Shown: positions 53,048 to 61,015 of the stretch, piece after piece | How the letters are laid out: every line of letters starts with the position of its first letter | How positions within the stretch are numbered: position 1 is the first letter of the stretch | Origin: Candidatus Uhrbacteria bacterium RIFOXYB12_FULL_58_10 | GTDB taxonomy: Bacteria; Patescibacteriota; Patescibacteriia; UBA9934; GWF2-40-263 | Assembly (NCBI GenBank): GCA_001791645.1 | Contig: MGFA01000021.1 | Span: 1 to 61,450, forward strand | Length of the DNA stretch: 61,450 nt | Reading direction: 5' to 3' | Translations under genes and position numbers: made by a program | Notes under the pieces: model-generated | Told to the model about the DNA's origin: nothing | Database searches by the model: none | What the model saw: only the letters and a program-made list of their open reading frames with translations

Positions 53048-54109
53048 ATGGAAGGACGAAATAGCCCAGACGCGAGTTCATCACTTGAAAATCGAGATAA
53101 ACGCAGCGAAGTGCTACGGAGGCTGATGAAATACGCAAAGAATGTCGAAGGATTCCAAGGAAAAACCGCTGGAGAAGTTTTTGACTCAAAAAATGAACAG
53201 TCGCGTAGAGAGCTCCTGAAAGATTTATCTGCTGAACAGTACTGTCAGCTAATAGCGGGTATCAACGGTGTTTTGCGAGGAAGAGATCAGAAAGATTGGG
53301 ACATGGACGGCGTGGGAGTGACAGCCGCCGGACACGAAGTAGTTGGAAAACATATTTTTCCTCGTCACGAGGATAAAATAGAAATCATGACGAAAGTATG
53401 GGAAGCGGCACAAGCAATGAATGTCGAAGGACGTGATCTGGAAGACATCGGCATGCTCCTTGGCTCTATGCTTGTGGAGGTGCATCCATTTGCCGATGGC
53501 AATGGTCGTACGAGCCGTCTTGTTTATACCTTGGTAAAAGATGGTTACTCAGAAGAAAAGTTGAGGGCTGTTTTAGGAGAAGAGGGTCGAGAAGAAGTCG
53601 ATATGGCGCTTACGAAGGTGGACGTCAACGAGCTTTTTGAGAAAAAACATGGAAGAGGAAACGTCGTGGTAAATCCGGAGAGCATCCATGGGATTCTGCC
53701 TGACGACGGAGCTCCCCCATATAGCGGTCTAACTTTCCCCGAAGGTACCGATCAGGAGGTACATGAAAGCATCATAGAGGCGGGAAGAAACGATGAGCGT
53801 ATCTTTACGGCTGCCATTTTGGAGTTTCTTCGCACACGTGAATGGTTGAGTGCGCAGGAACTCGTAAAGTCGTACGGGCAAAGAAAAGTCCTTTTGGTTC
53901 AAAAGCTTCTCTCTGTACTTACCGCGGAGGAGACCAATGAACTCGAAAAAACCTATTGGAATCTCAAAAAGACCTATACGGAAGAGATGATCGACATCTT
54001 CGTTCACCCCGACAAGCCGGAACACAAAGTCAGGGGTGACGATTCTGAAAGACGCTTGCTTGATGTCTTCAAGCAGAGGATCGCCGAGCGAACTATGCTT
54101 ATCGAGTAG
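53048..54109 (+). CDS. Fic-domain protein
   Basis: Fic proteins transfer AMP or other nucleotide groups to target proteins. The 353-residue protein has the full catalytic motif HPFADGNGRTSR (His146), preceded by the beta-hairpin region. I see no convincing inhibitory (S/T)xxxE(G/N) motif, so control may come from another protein. The C-terminal 150 residues are helical and have no recognised domain (SAQELVKSYGQRKVLLVQKLL). TATAAA lies 6 nt before the ATG. It lies upstream of a second Fic gene. Confidence 0.88.
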   Translation: MEGRNSPDASSSLENRDKRSEVLRRLMKYAKNVEGFQGKTAGEVFDSKNEQSRRELLKDLSAEQYCQLIAGINGVLRGRDQKDWDMDGVGVTAAGHEVVGKHIFPRHEDKIEIMTKVWEAAQAMNVEGRDLEDIGMLLGSMLVEVHPFADGNGRTSRLVYTLVKDGYSEEKLRAVLGEEGREEVDMALTKVDVNELFEKKHGRGNVVVNPESIHGILPDDGAPPYSGLTFPEGTDQEVHESIIEAGRNDERIFTAAILEFLRTREWLSAQELVKSYGQRKVLLVQKLLSVLTAEETNELEKTYWNLKKTYTEEMIDIFVHPDKPEHKVRGDDSERRLLDVFKQRIAERTMLIE

Positions 54110-54278
54110 GTTTAGGCCTTAGTAGCTAATTGAAAACTGAAACTTTGGAACTTCTCCATGCTCATTTTGACCATCGGATAGATACTCAATAGTTCGGTAA
54201 GTACGTAAGAACTGGAGCCAAGTGGGGCCGACCAGAGCAATTTGGTCGGTTTTACTTTTGCTTATCAATTTCAAATGA

Positions 54279-54292
54279 AACTTTATAGAGTT
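54279..54292. promoter_or_regulatory. Upstream operator copy of the HTH-Fic gene
   Basis: AACTTTATAGAGTT differs from the palindrome at 54308-54321 by one base. The two centres are 29 bp apart. Confidence 0.6.
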
Positions 54293-54301
54293 GTGTATAT
54301 T

Positions 54302-54330
54302 TTGACTAACTTTATAAAGTTTGATAAAAT
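54302..54330 (+). promoter_or_regulatory. HTH-Fic promoter with operator palindrome
   Basis: TTGACT (54302-54307), a 17-bp spacer and TAAAAT (54325-54330). The spacer contains the perfect palindrome AACTTTATAAAGTT (54308-54321). A repressor bound there would block RNA polymerase. Confidence 0.75.
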
Positions 54331-54350
54331 CGTCGGGTAACTGAATTCAT

Positions 54351-55289
54351 ATGACGACCCGTCAAAAACTTGAGGTCATAAAAATTTCGTTGGGGGTAAC
54401 CCAAACCAAACTCGCCGAAAGATTCGGTGTGTCTTTTGCGGCATTCAACAGTTGGTGGACCGGCAAATCCGTTCCGCGCCAAAAGATGCTCGCCGCCATT
54501 GAAGATTTATTTTTGGAAGTGACTGGCGAGAAGTTAATTTCTGATGAACAGCTCCTCGCAAAAAAGAAGGAACTGCGCCAAAAGTCGGCCGCACACAAGA
54601 GCATCATCGGAGAAATTTTGGACCATCCGGACATTCGTGACCAATTCATCCTCAAGCTCACCTACCACACGAACCGAATCGAAGGGAGCACACTAACCGA
54701 ACCAGATACGGCTGCGATTTTGTTTGATAATGCTGCATTGCCTGACAAAACCTTGACCGAGCATCTTGAGGCGAAAAATCATCAGACAGCCCTAAATTAC
54801 TTGTTTGAGCACGTTCAAAAAAAAAAGAAGCTTGATGAGGACTTTGTTCTAAAAATCCACGGGATTCTCATGAACGGCGTACGACCGGACGCAGGTTTGT
54901 ACCGTCTTCATGCTGTTCGTATTGTTGGCGCTAATGTACCGACGGCCAATTATCTTCGCATCCCTGATTTGATTCCGGATGTCATGAAAGAAGTCGCGAA
55001 GTCTCAAAAAACGAGTGACATCGTCGGGGTTATAGCCACTGTTCATGCGCGATTCGAACAAATCCACCCATTTTCCGATGGTAATGGCCGAGTCGGGCGT
55101 TTACTCATGAACGCGATGCTTCTTACGGCCAATTTCGCTCCGGCCGTCATTCGTCAGGAACAAAAGCGATTGTATTATACCTATCTCCAGAAAGCTCAAA
55201 CGATAGGCGATTGCAGCCAGCTGGAGGATTATCTCTGTGATGCCGTAAAAGATGGATTTGAAATTTTAGAACGTGTGGATAGGAAATAA
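54351..55289 (+). CDS. HTH-Fic fusion protein, probably autoregulated
   Basis: The 312-residue protein starts with an XRE-like helix-turn-helix (residues 5-50, TQTKLAERFGVSFAAFNSWW). It continues with an inhibitory helix containing TNRIEG (107-112), matching (S/T)xxxE(G/N). It ends with the Fic motif HPFSDGNGRVGR (His239). This is the class II layout, in which the N-terminal helix blocks the ATP site. The HTH, together with two palindromes at its own promoter, makes self-repression likely. It is the last gene before repeat copy 3. Confidence 0.9.
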   Translation: MTTRQKLEVIKISLGVTQTKLAERFGVSFAAFNSWWTGKSVPRQKMLAAIEDLFLEVTGEKLISDEQLLAKKKELRQKSAAHKSIIGEILDHPDIRDQFILKLTYHTNRIEGSTLTEPDTAAILFDNAALPDKTLTEHLEAKNHQTALNYLFEHVQKKKKLDEDFVLKIHGILMNGVRPDAGLYRLHAVRIVGANVPTANYLRIPDLIPDVMKEVAKSQKTSDIVGVIATVHARFEQIHPFSDGNGRVGRLLMNAMLLTANFAPAVIRQEQKRLYYTYLQKAQTIGDCSQLEDYLCDAVKDGFEILERVDRK

Positions 55290-55387
55290 CAATAAGATGG
55301 TGAAATATGAAACTCTCACCCTAAAATAACCCCTCAACTATTGCTGAATTCTAGGTCGAGACAAGTTCGTCGAACCATGTTTAAAGC

Positions 55388-55510
55388 TTGAGCAAATAAC
55401 GACCCTTGGTAGTCCACCCAGAAAGCCGAAGCACCCGGGACGCAAAATCATCGAATTTTCCTCAAACGTCCGAAACTGCAAATTTGCCTTATTTTTTCGG
55501 TTCGATCCCC
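55388..55510. repeat. Repeat copy 3 (right end of segment B)
   Basis: It matches 50678-50799 at about 85 percent by eye and also ends in GGTTCGATCCCC. The left part of the unit (the tRNA-terminator portion) is missing. No gene is seen between 55290 and 55540 apart from this repeat. Confidence 0.75.
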
Positions 55511-55540
55511 ATCCTAGGCAAAATGTAGGCGAAGAACAAG

Positions 55541-56005
55541 TTATTCCGCTGTCGGAGTTGTGGGAGGAGTGCCAAGCGAAGATCCTTCTGGAAGAATCTG
55601 AATCGTACTCGCCGTCACGCTTCCATCATCGTTACTAGTTCCCGTGACCGTGATCGTCGTCCCCGTTGTAAGATCCGCTGAGGAGCCTTCCGTCATTTCG
55701 TTGATCTTGGATACATCCGAGAAGAAGACCAGCTTGGAGCCACCGTCAGGAAGCTTGATCGTCATGCTTTCAGCATCCACTGAGAGGATCTCACCACTTA
55801 CGAACCCGCCACCGGCTTGGCTTCGTGCAAAGCCGCCCATTCCGCCGGACATCCCGGATCGCTGGCTTGGATCGAAATCACCGAAACGCGATGCAAGGTC
55901 ACTCATGTCTGGGGTCTGCGATTTGGCATATTGCATGCCACCAAAGAACGCGCCTCCACCCACGATAACGGCCGTAGCGATGACACTGAGAAGAATCTTT
56001 TTCAT
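55541..56005 (-). CDS. Secreted DUF5666-like protein
   Basis: The 154-residue protein has a signal peptide or membrane anchor (MKKILLSVIATAVIVGGGAFFGG). A Gly/Met/Ser-rich spacer follows (SGMSGGMGGFARSQAGGG), then a beta-rich domain, GEILSVDAESMTIKLPDGG and TTITVTGTSNDDGSVTA, typical of DUF5666-like OB domains. It is the last gene of the MacA/MacB operon, 18 nt after the permease gene, so it may be an accessory outer subunit. Function unknown. Confidence 0.75.
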   Translation of the reverse strand: MKKILLSVIATAVIVGGGAFFGGMQYAKSQTPDMSDLASRFGDFDPSQRSGMSGGMGGFARSQAGGGFVSGEILSVDAESMTIKLPDGGSKLVFFSDVSKINEMTEGSSADLTTGTTITVTGTSNDDGSVTASTIQILPEGSSLGTPPTTPTAE

Positions 56006-56023
56006 AGAAACATTGATAAATAA

Positions 56024-57241
56024 TTATTCATAACGTAAGGCCACGATCGGGTTCAGCCCGGCGGCGCGTCGTGCCGGGTAGTATCCGAAGATGATACCGA
56101 TGGCGGCCGAGACACCGAACGCAAGGAGAACCGACGACCATGAGACGCTCGTGCTGACAATCCCCAGCGCCGAAACGACGTAGGAAATGCCAAGACCAAG
56201 CGCAATACCGATGATTCCTCCCGCGAGCGTCAACATGACGGATTCAACGAGAAACTGCTGTTCAATCTCTTTGCGCTTGGCGCCGATCGCCTTGCGCAAG
56301 CCGATTTCTTTCGTGCGTTCCGTGACGCTCGTGAGCATCATGTTCATGATGCCGATGCCTCCCACAACAAGAGAGATCCCAGCAACGGCCGCAAGAAGGG
56401 TCGTAAACGTTTCCGTGACGCTTGAGGCAGTCGCGATGATGTCGGCTTGGTTCAAGATGCTAAAGTCTGCCGACGCCGCATCAAGGTGATGTCGGCTAAG
56501 CAAAAGATTCGTGATTTCCGTTTCCAATTCATCAACCGTTTTTTCGCTCGTTGCCTGTACGGAGATGCTCGTCACGTACTCGTCGCCAGAGAAATATCGC
56601 TGTGCCGTTGAAAGCGGGATGAAGATCATGTCATCTTGGCTTGAGAACGAGCTGCCACCTTTCGCGACGGTCACTCCAACGACGGTAAACTGGCTCCCGT
56701 TGATACGAATCGTTTGTCCAACGGGGCTAACACCTTCTCCGAAGAGATCTGTACTAACCGTAGGACCAAGCACCGCCACCTTGGCAACACTTGCTTGCTG
56801 TTGATCGGTAATAAAACTCCCTTCGGCCACCTGCACGTTTCGTACTCCCGTGTAACTGGATGTCGTACCGACAATGGACGTATTCGTATTGGTTCCTTTG
56901 GCCGCCACCTGATAGCGGGAGCTGACTTCCGGCGCGACGGCTTGAGCTACCGAGATTTCATCCGCGATTGCCTGCGCATCTTCCGCGGTCAACGACTTCG
57001 CCGAACCGCGCTGCGTGGCAACGCCTCCGAATGAGCGTTGTGATCCCGGCTGAACTTGGATGAGGTTTGCTCCGATTGATTGAATGCTCGCCTGGATGGA
57101 CGCCTGCGATCCTTGCCCGATGGACACCATGGCGATCACCGAGCTAATGCCAATGATGATGCCGAGGGTCGTTAAACCCGAGCGCACCTTGTTACTGGAA
57201 AGCGCGAGAAATGTTTCTTCGAGCAAGTCAGAAATAATCAT
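56024..57241 (-). CDS. MacB-type ABC transporter permease
   Basis: The 405-residue protein has the MacB layout. An N-terminal membrane helix (SGLTTLGIIIGISSVIAMVSIGQG) is followed by an outer MacB core domain of about 220 residues. Three C-terminal membrane helices follow, with ERTKEIGLRKAIGAKRKEIEQQFL in the coupling region. Such permeases do not carry the substrate through the membrane but drive a partner by mechanotransmission. The gene overlaps the ATPase gene by 4 nt. The ATPase is a separate protein, as in Gram-positive-type systems. Confidence 0.92.
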   Translation of the reverse strand: MIISDLLEETFLALSSNKVRSGLTTLGIIIGISSVIAMVSIGQGSQASIQASIQSIGANLIQVQPGSQRSFGGVATQRGSAKSLTAEDAQAIADEISVAQAVAPEVSSRYQVAAKGTNTNTSIVGTTSSYTGVRNVQVAEGSFITDQQQASVAKVAVLGPTVSTDLFGEGVSPVGQTIRINGSQFTVVGVTVAKGGSSFSSQDDMIFIPLSTAQRYFSGDEYVTSISVQATSEKTVDELETEITNLLLSRHHLDAASADFSILNQADIIATASSVTETFTTLLAAVAGISLVVGGIGIMNMMLTSVTERTKEIGLRKAIGAKRKEIEQQFLVESVMLTLAGGIIGIALGLGISYVVSALGIVSTSVSWSSVLLAFGVSAAIGIIFGYYPARRAAGLNPIVALRYE

Positions 57242-57918
57242 ACGAGTTTGTCGCTTTCAATCTTTCCGTCCCGAATGAAGATGATCCTGTCGGCGTGCTG
57301 CGCCACATCTGGCTCGTGCGTGATGAGGATGATGGTGCGCTTCTCTTCGCGGTTAAGTTTGCGGAACGTTTCAAGGACGATTTGTCCGGTTTGGGTATCA
57401 AGGTTTCCCGTCGGTTCGTCGGCGAGAATAAGCGACGGCTGGTTGACGAGCGCACGAGCGATTGCTACGCGCTGAATCTGGCCACCTGAGAGCTGGTTGG
57501 AGAGATGATGGAAGTATTGCTCGTCGAGTCCTGCTGATTTCAAGGCTGCCTTGGCGACCTTTTCACGCTCTTCTTTAGGAATTTGTTTGTAAACGAGAGG
57601 GAGCGTCACATTGCGCAGAGCGCTTGCGCGTGGCAAGAGGTTGAACGCCTGAAAGACGAACCCGATATGCTCGCGGCGAATGTCCGCCAGCTCATCTTCG
57701 GACAACGTGGACACGTCTTTGCAGTCGAGAACGTAGGTTCCGCTCGTCGGCGTATCCAGTGCGCCCAAAATATGCATGAGCGTACTTTTGCCTGAGCCAG
57801 ACGGTCCCATGATTGCCACAAACTCCCCGTCGCGGATAGTGAAGCTCACCCCTTTGAGAGCATCAAAGGATCCTGCGCCAGTTACGTACGTTTTAGTGAC
57901 GTTCCTTACTTCAATCAT
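57238..57918 (-). CDS. MacB-type ABC transporter ATPase
   Basis: The 226-residue ATPase has Walker A GPSGSGKST (about 38-46), FVFQAFNLLP (Q loop), signature LSGGQIQRVAIARAL, Walker B LILADEPTGNLD and the switch histidine in LITHEPD. These mark the LolD/MacB group. The start is the ATG at 57918, 4 nt after the membrane fusion gene; the track start at 57969 lies inside it. Confidence 0.95.
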   Translation of the reverse strand: MIEVRNVTKTYVTGAGSFDALKGVSFTIRDGEFVAIMGPSGSGKSTLMHILGALDTPTSGTYVLDCKDVSTLSEDELADIRREHIGFVFQAFNLLPRASALRNVTLPLVYKQIPKEEREKVAKAALKSAGLDEQYFHHLSNQLSGGQIQRVAIARALVNQPSLILADEPTGNLDTQTGQIVLETFRKLNREEKRTIILITHEPDVAQHADRIIFIRDGKIESDKLV

Positions 57919-57922
57919 ACAT

Positions 57923-59902
57923 TTAGCGAGGGAACGAGCCACTGAATCCACCCGAGGGGCCGCCACCACTATTCAACAAACTTGGGGCAGATGAAGCGGA
58001 GGTTGAGGTCGCGGTATCCGTTACGGTTCTCGTGACGACATACTCGCCAGCGTTCAAGCCGGAGACGATTTCACTTTGTGTATCGTTGGAAAGACCAACT
58101 TCAACCGTTACCTGTCGTGGCAGAGTGTCTGATGTGACACCCCGCGTTCCGCCGGTTTCCGTTGCACCATCAAGAACTTCGACGTAAGAGGAATCACCGT
58201 ATGACTTCACTGCGCTACTCGAAACCACGACGACGTTTTGTCGAATGTCGGTGATGATAGAGATATTTGCGCTCATGCCGGAGAGTACTCGTTCGTCTTC
58301 GGTATCAAGGGCAATGAGTACGTTGTAGCTTACGACGCCTTGGGATACGGTGCCGATAGTATCGATTTGGATGACCTTTCCGGTCGTGGTCAGATCCTCG
58401 ATCGCATCGAACGTGAGCGTCGCGCGGTCGTCGATCGCGACTTTCGCCACATCAACTTCGTTCAGGGTCATCTGTGCCGTGAACTGGTCGGCCACAACGA
58501 TTGCGAGCGCGCTGCCCGAAGATTCCGTTTCACCAACGTGCAAACTGACGCTCGCCAACGTTCCGCTAATCGGAGCGCGAACCGTATATTCCGCCAAGTC
58601 CTCGAGCGCATCGTTATATTTGTTCTGTGCACTTTCAAGACTCAATTCTTGGGAGCGAACATCAAGACTGTCGGTATCGACCGAGAGATCCGCAAGCTGC
58701 TGTTCTCGTTCGGCGACCGTTTCCTTGGCTTCGGCAATCTCGTCTTCATCCGCGCCATCGGCAACGTCCTCGTAGTTTTCTTGTGCGGTCACGAGACTGA
58801 TCTCTGCTTCTTCAACGGTATCTTCGGCATCGGCAATTGAGTTTGGCGCGCTCAAGTCCGTTTCCTCGATGGTATTCGCTGAAGATTGTAGCGAGCTGAT
58901 AATGCCGTTCGTGGTAACGACATCCGCAGGAATAGTCGTCATCATTTCATCGATGTGGTCGGCGATAGCAGAATTCTCGTAGCCATTATCTTCGATGCGA
59001 TTCAAAAGAATCTGAGCACTGTTGAGCGCATTGGAAATATCTTCGGCGACCTGAAGCGTAAGCGTAATAACCTCCGCTTTGTCGTCCGTACTGCTGTCTC
59101 GGCATGAGTTTTGAAACGCAGACCACGCATCATCGTAAGAATCCTGCGCCGTGTCGTAATCGCTCAGCACATCGTCGGAATATGAAGAACTGGCCATCAA
59201 GTTGTAATACCCAATGTACTCCTCTTCGCTCTGTTCCGTGCCAATAAAGTCCGACAGATCTGTCATGAGACTTGTAATGTCCGCGAACGCTTCAGCCACG
59301 GCGTTGTAACCGTTCTCGGAAGCTGATTCGAGATCCTGTTCCGCCGAGGTCTGTACTTTGGTTAAGTTGCGTTCGGCTTGTTCCAAAGAACGCTGCGCGT
59401 TATCGATGTCATCCTGCGCATCGTCTAGTTCATCGTCGGTAGGGCTGTTTTCTAAATCGCTCAGCGTTCTCTGTGCTTGTGCAAGAGCATTTTCCGCCTG
59501 AAGGAGTGAGAGCGTGTCAGGATCTGCCATCAGCTTCTCGTAAGCGATCTGTGCGCTCTCAAGGCTGATTCTCGCGTCGCGTACGCTCTTTTGGGCATCC
59601 TTGGCATCAAGAACAGCAATGATGTCACCTTCCTCAAGCTGCTGCCCGTTTTTTGCGACGAGCTGTACGACTTTGCCAGACACTTCCGGCTTCACCTCGA
59701 TTTCCGCTTCGCCTTGAACCTGTCCGGTACCAGAAACATTCGTCGTAAGCGTTCCTTTCTCTGCGACTTCAAGAACATACCGCGCCTGTGCGGTATCGGT
59801 GCTGAATGCTCGAACGATGAGGATTCCTCCCCCTAACAATAAAATGCCTGCCAGTATTGCGGTTTTCTTTCGCTGACGGAGAAATTGATAAATACGTTGC
59901 AT
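57923..59902 (-). CDS. MacA/HlyD-type membrane fusion protein with an unusually long hairpin
   Basis: The 659-residue protein has an N-terminal membrane helix (KTAILAGILLLGGGILIVRAF). The first half-lipoyl motif (GQVQGEAEIEVKPEVSGKVVQL) follows, then a very long, acidic helical region (about 95-420) and the second half (YTVRAPISGTLASVSLHVGE). Beta-barrel and membrane-proximal domains and a Gly/Ser-rich tail end the protein. Typical MacA is about 370-400 residues, so the hairpin is extended by some 200. It is first in the operon with the ATPase, permease and DUF5666-like genes. Cargo is unknown. Confidence 0.88.
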   Translation of the reverse strand: MQRIYQFLRQRKKTAILAGILLLGGGILIVRAFSTDTAQARYVLEVAEKGTLTTNVSGTGQVQGEAEIEVKPEVSGKVVQLVAKNGQQLEEGDIIAVLDAKDAQKSVRDARISLESAQIAYEKLMADPDTLSLLQAENALAQAQRTLSDLENSPTDDELDDAQDDIDNAQRSLEQAERNLTKVQTSAEQDLESASENGYNAVAEAFADITSLMTDLSDFIGTEQSEEEYIGYYNLMASSSYSDDVLSDYDTAQDSYDDAWSAFQNSCRDSSTDDKAEVITLTLQVAEDISNALNSAQILLNRIEDNGYENSAIADHIDEMMTTIPADVVTTNGIISSLQSSANTIEETDLSAPNSIADAEDTVEEAEISLVTAQENYEDVADGADEDEIAEAKETVAEREQQLADLSVDTDSLDVRSQELSLESAQNKYNDALEDLAEYTVRAPISGTLASVSLHVGETESSGSALAIVVADQFTAQMTLNEVDVAKVAIDDRATLTFDAIEDLTTTGKVIQIDTIGTVSQGVVSYNVLIALDTEDERVLSGMSANISIITDIRQNVVVVSSSAVKSYGDSSYVEVLDGATETGGTRGVTSDTLPRQVTVEVGLSNDTQSEIVSGLNAGEYVVTRTVTDTATSTSASSAPSLLNSGGGPSGGFSGSFPR

Positions 59903-59970
59903 ATGATTTCTTCAGGAGTGGCAACACTATAAAAAAACGCCAGTGAAGAAAGTGTAAAGAAGCGGCTACC

Positions 59971-59996
59971 AAAAAACGCCCGCATGGGCGTTTTTT
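59971..59996 (-). terminator. Terminator of the two-component operon
   Basis: AAAAAACGCCC-GCAT-GGGCGTTTTTT is a symmetric terminator between the kinase gene (minus strand, upstream) and the MacA-type gene. Confidence 0.88.
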
Positions 59997-60018
59997 GGAA
60001 GAACACTCCCCGATGTAA

Positions 60019-61011
60019 CTAGGAAGCGCGGGAGATGGGAAGCGTAATGACGACCCTCGTTCCTTTGTCAGGAACGCTCTGTATATCAATCTTGCCACGG
60101 TGGGCGCGTATCACAGCGTTGGCAATCGACAAGCCGAGCCCGCTGCCGCCAGTTCCGCGAGAACGACTCTTTTCTGCTCGATAGAAACGATCAAATACAT
60201 GCGCAATGTCTTCAGGTTTCATGCCAATGCCCGTGTCTTCGATTTCAATAATGGCTTGTGACTGTTCTTTTGAAAGACGAAATTCGATGCTCCCACCGGA
60301 TTTGTTGTAGCAAACTGCGTTCTTGAGAATATTGGCAATGGCCTGCGAGAGCATCTGCCTGTCGCCAAAGACGGTGACACCAGCATCGGCGTTCATGAAG
60401 CAATCGATATTGATGTCGTTTTTTGCCGCAAGTTCTGTAAATCGTTCAGCGGTTTCCCGAAGGAGCGATGCGAGTTCGATCTTTTCTTTGTTTTGAATGT
60501 TGATGTTGCGCTCCGCAAAATAGGAAAGTTGCAGCAAGTCCTCCACAAGTTGGGTCATGCGGTGTACCTCTTCAAGATGACTTTTAATTTTCTTTTCTTC
60601 TTTCGTGTCTTTATTTCTTCGCAATTGGCTTTCCAGTCCTGTTTGCAAAATGGCCAATGGGGTACGAAGCTCGTGCGAAGCATCGCCTAAAAATTGGCGT
60701 TGACGCTGATAGGCAGACCGAATCGGGCGAAGTGTTAGCCCCGCAAGGCCGTAACTGAGTAGCGCGGCGACAATAAGCAGCACGCCATTCACCATGAAAA
60801 TCGTGCTTTGAAAATCCTCCTGAATGTTGCGCATGTCTGGTCCCGGTGGCGGTAGGCGTTCTGTAACTTCTTGTCCCGAAGTCGACTCGTCAAATCGTGC
60901 ACGCAGACGCTCCGAAAAAATAGAGCGACTGATTCCGCTCGAAGAAGCCAAAATACCCGCAAGAATCGCCACATACACGATGGTGAGGACGATTCTTGTT
61001 TTGACGAACAT
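60019..61011 (-). CDS. Sensor histidine kinase
   Basis: The 330-residue kinase has two membrane helices (about 8-25 and 70-95) around a short outer loop. No clear HAMP domain is present. The DHp helix carries the phosphoacceptor His in FLGDASHELRTPLA (about 126). The catalytic domain shows NAVCYN (N box), DTGIGM (G1) and GTGGSGLGLSI (G2). The start is set at MFVKTRIV (61011), 4 nt after the response regulator stop; the track start at 61065 lies inside the regulator. The pair adjoins the MacA/MacB operon in the same direction, so it likely controls it. Confidence 0.92.
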   Translation of the reverse strand: MFVKTRIVLTIVYVAILAGILASSSGISRSIFSERLRARFDESTSGQEVTERLPPPGPDMRNIQEDFQSTIFMVNGVLLIVAALLSYGLAGLTLRPIRSAYQRQRQFLGDASHELRTPLAILQTGLESQLRRNKDTKEEKKIKSHLEEVHRMTQLVEDLLQLSYFAERNINIQNKEKIELASLLRETAERFTELAAKNDINIDCFMNADAGVTVFGDRQMLSQAIANILKNAVCYNKSGGSIEFRLSKEQSQAIIEIEDTGIGMKPEDIAHVFDRFYRAEKSRSRGTGGSGLGLSIANAVIRAHRGKIDIQSVPDKGTRVVITLPISRAS

Positions 61012-61015
61012 GAGG

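Noticed and set aside
46614-55510. CRISPR array
   Set aside because: The three repeats are 105-123 bp, thousands of bases apart, and bracket genes; no short regularly spaced repeats were seen anywhere.
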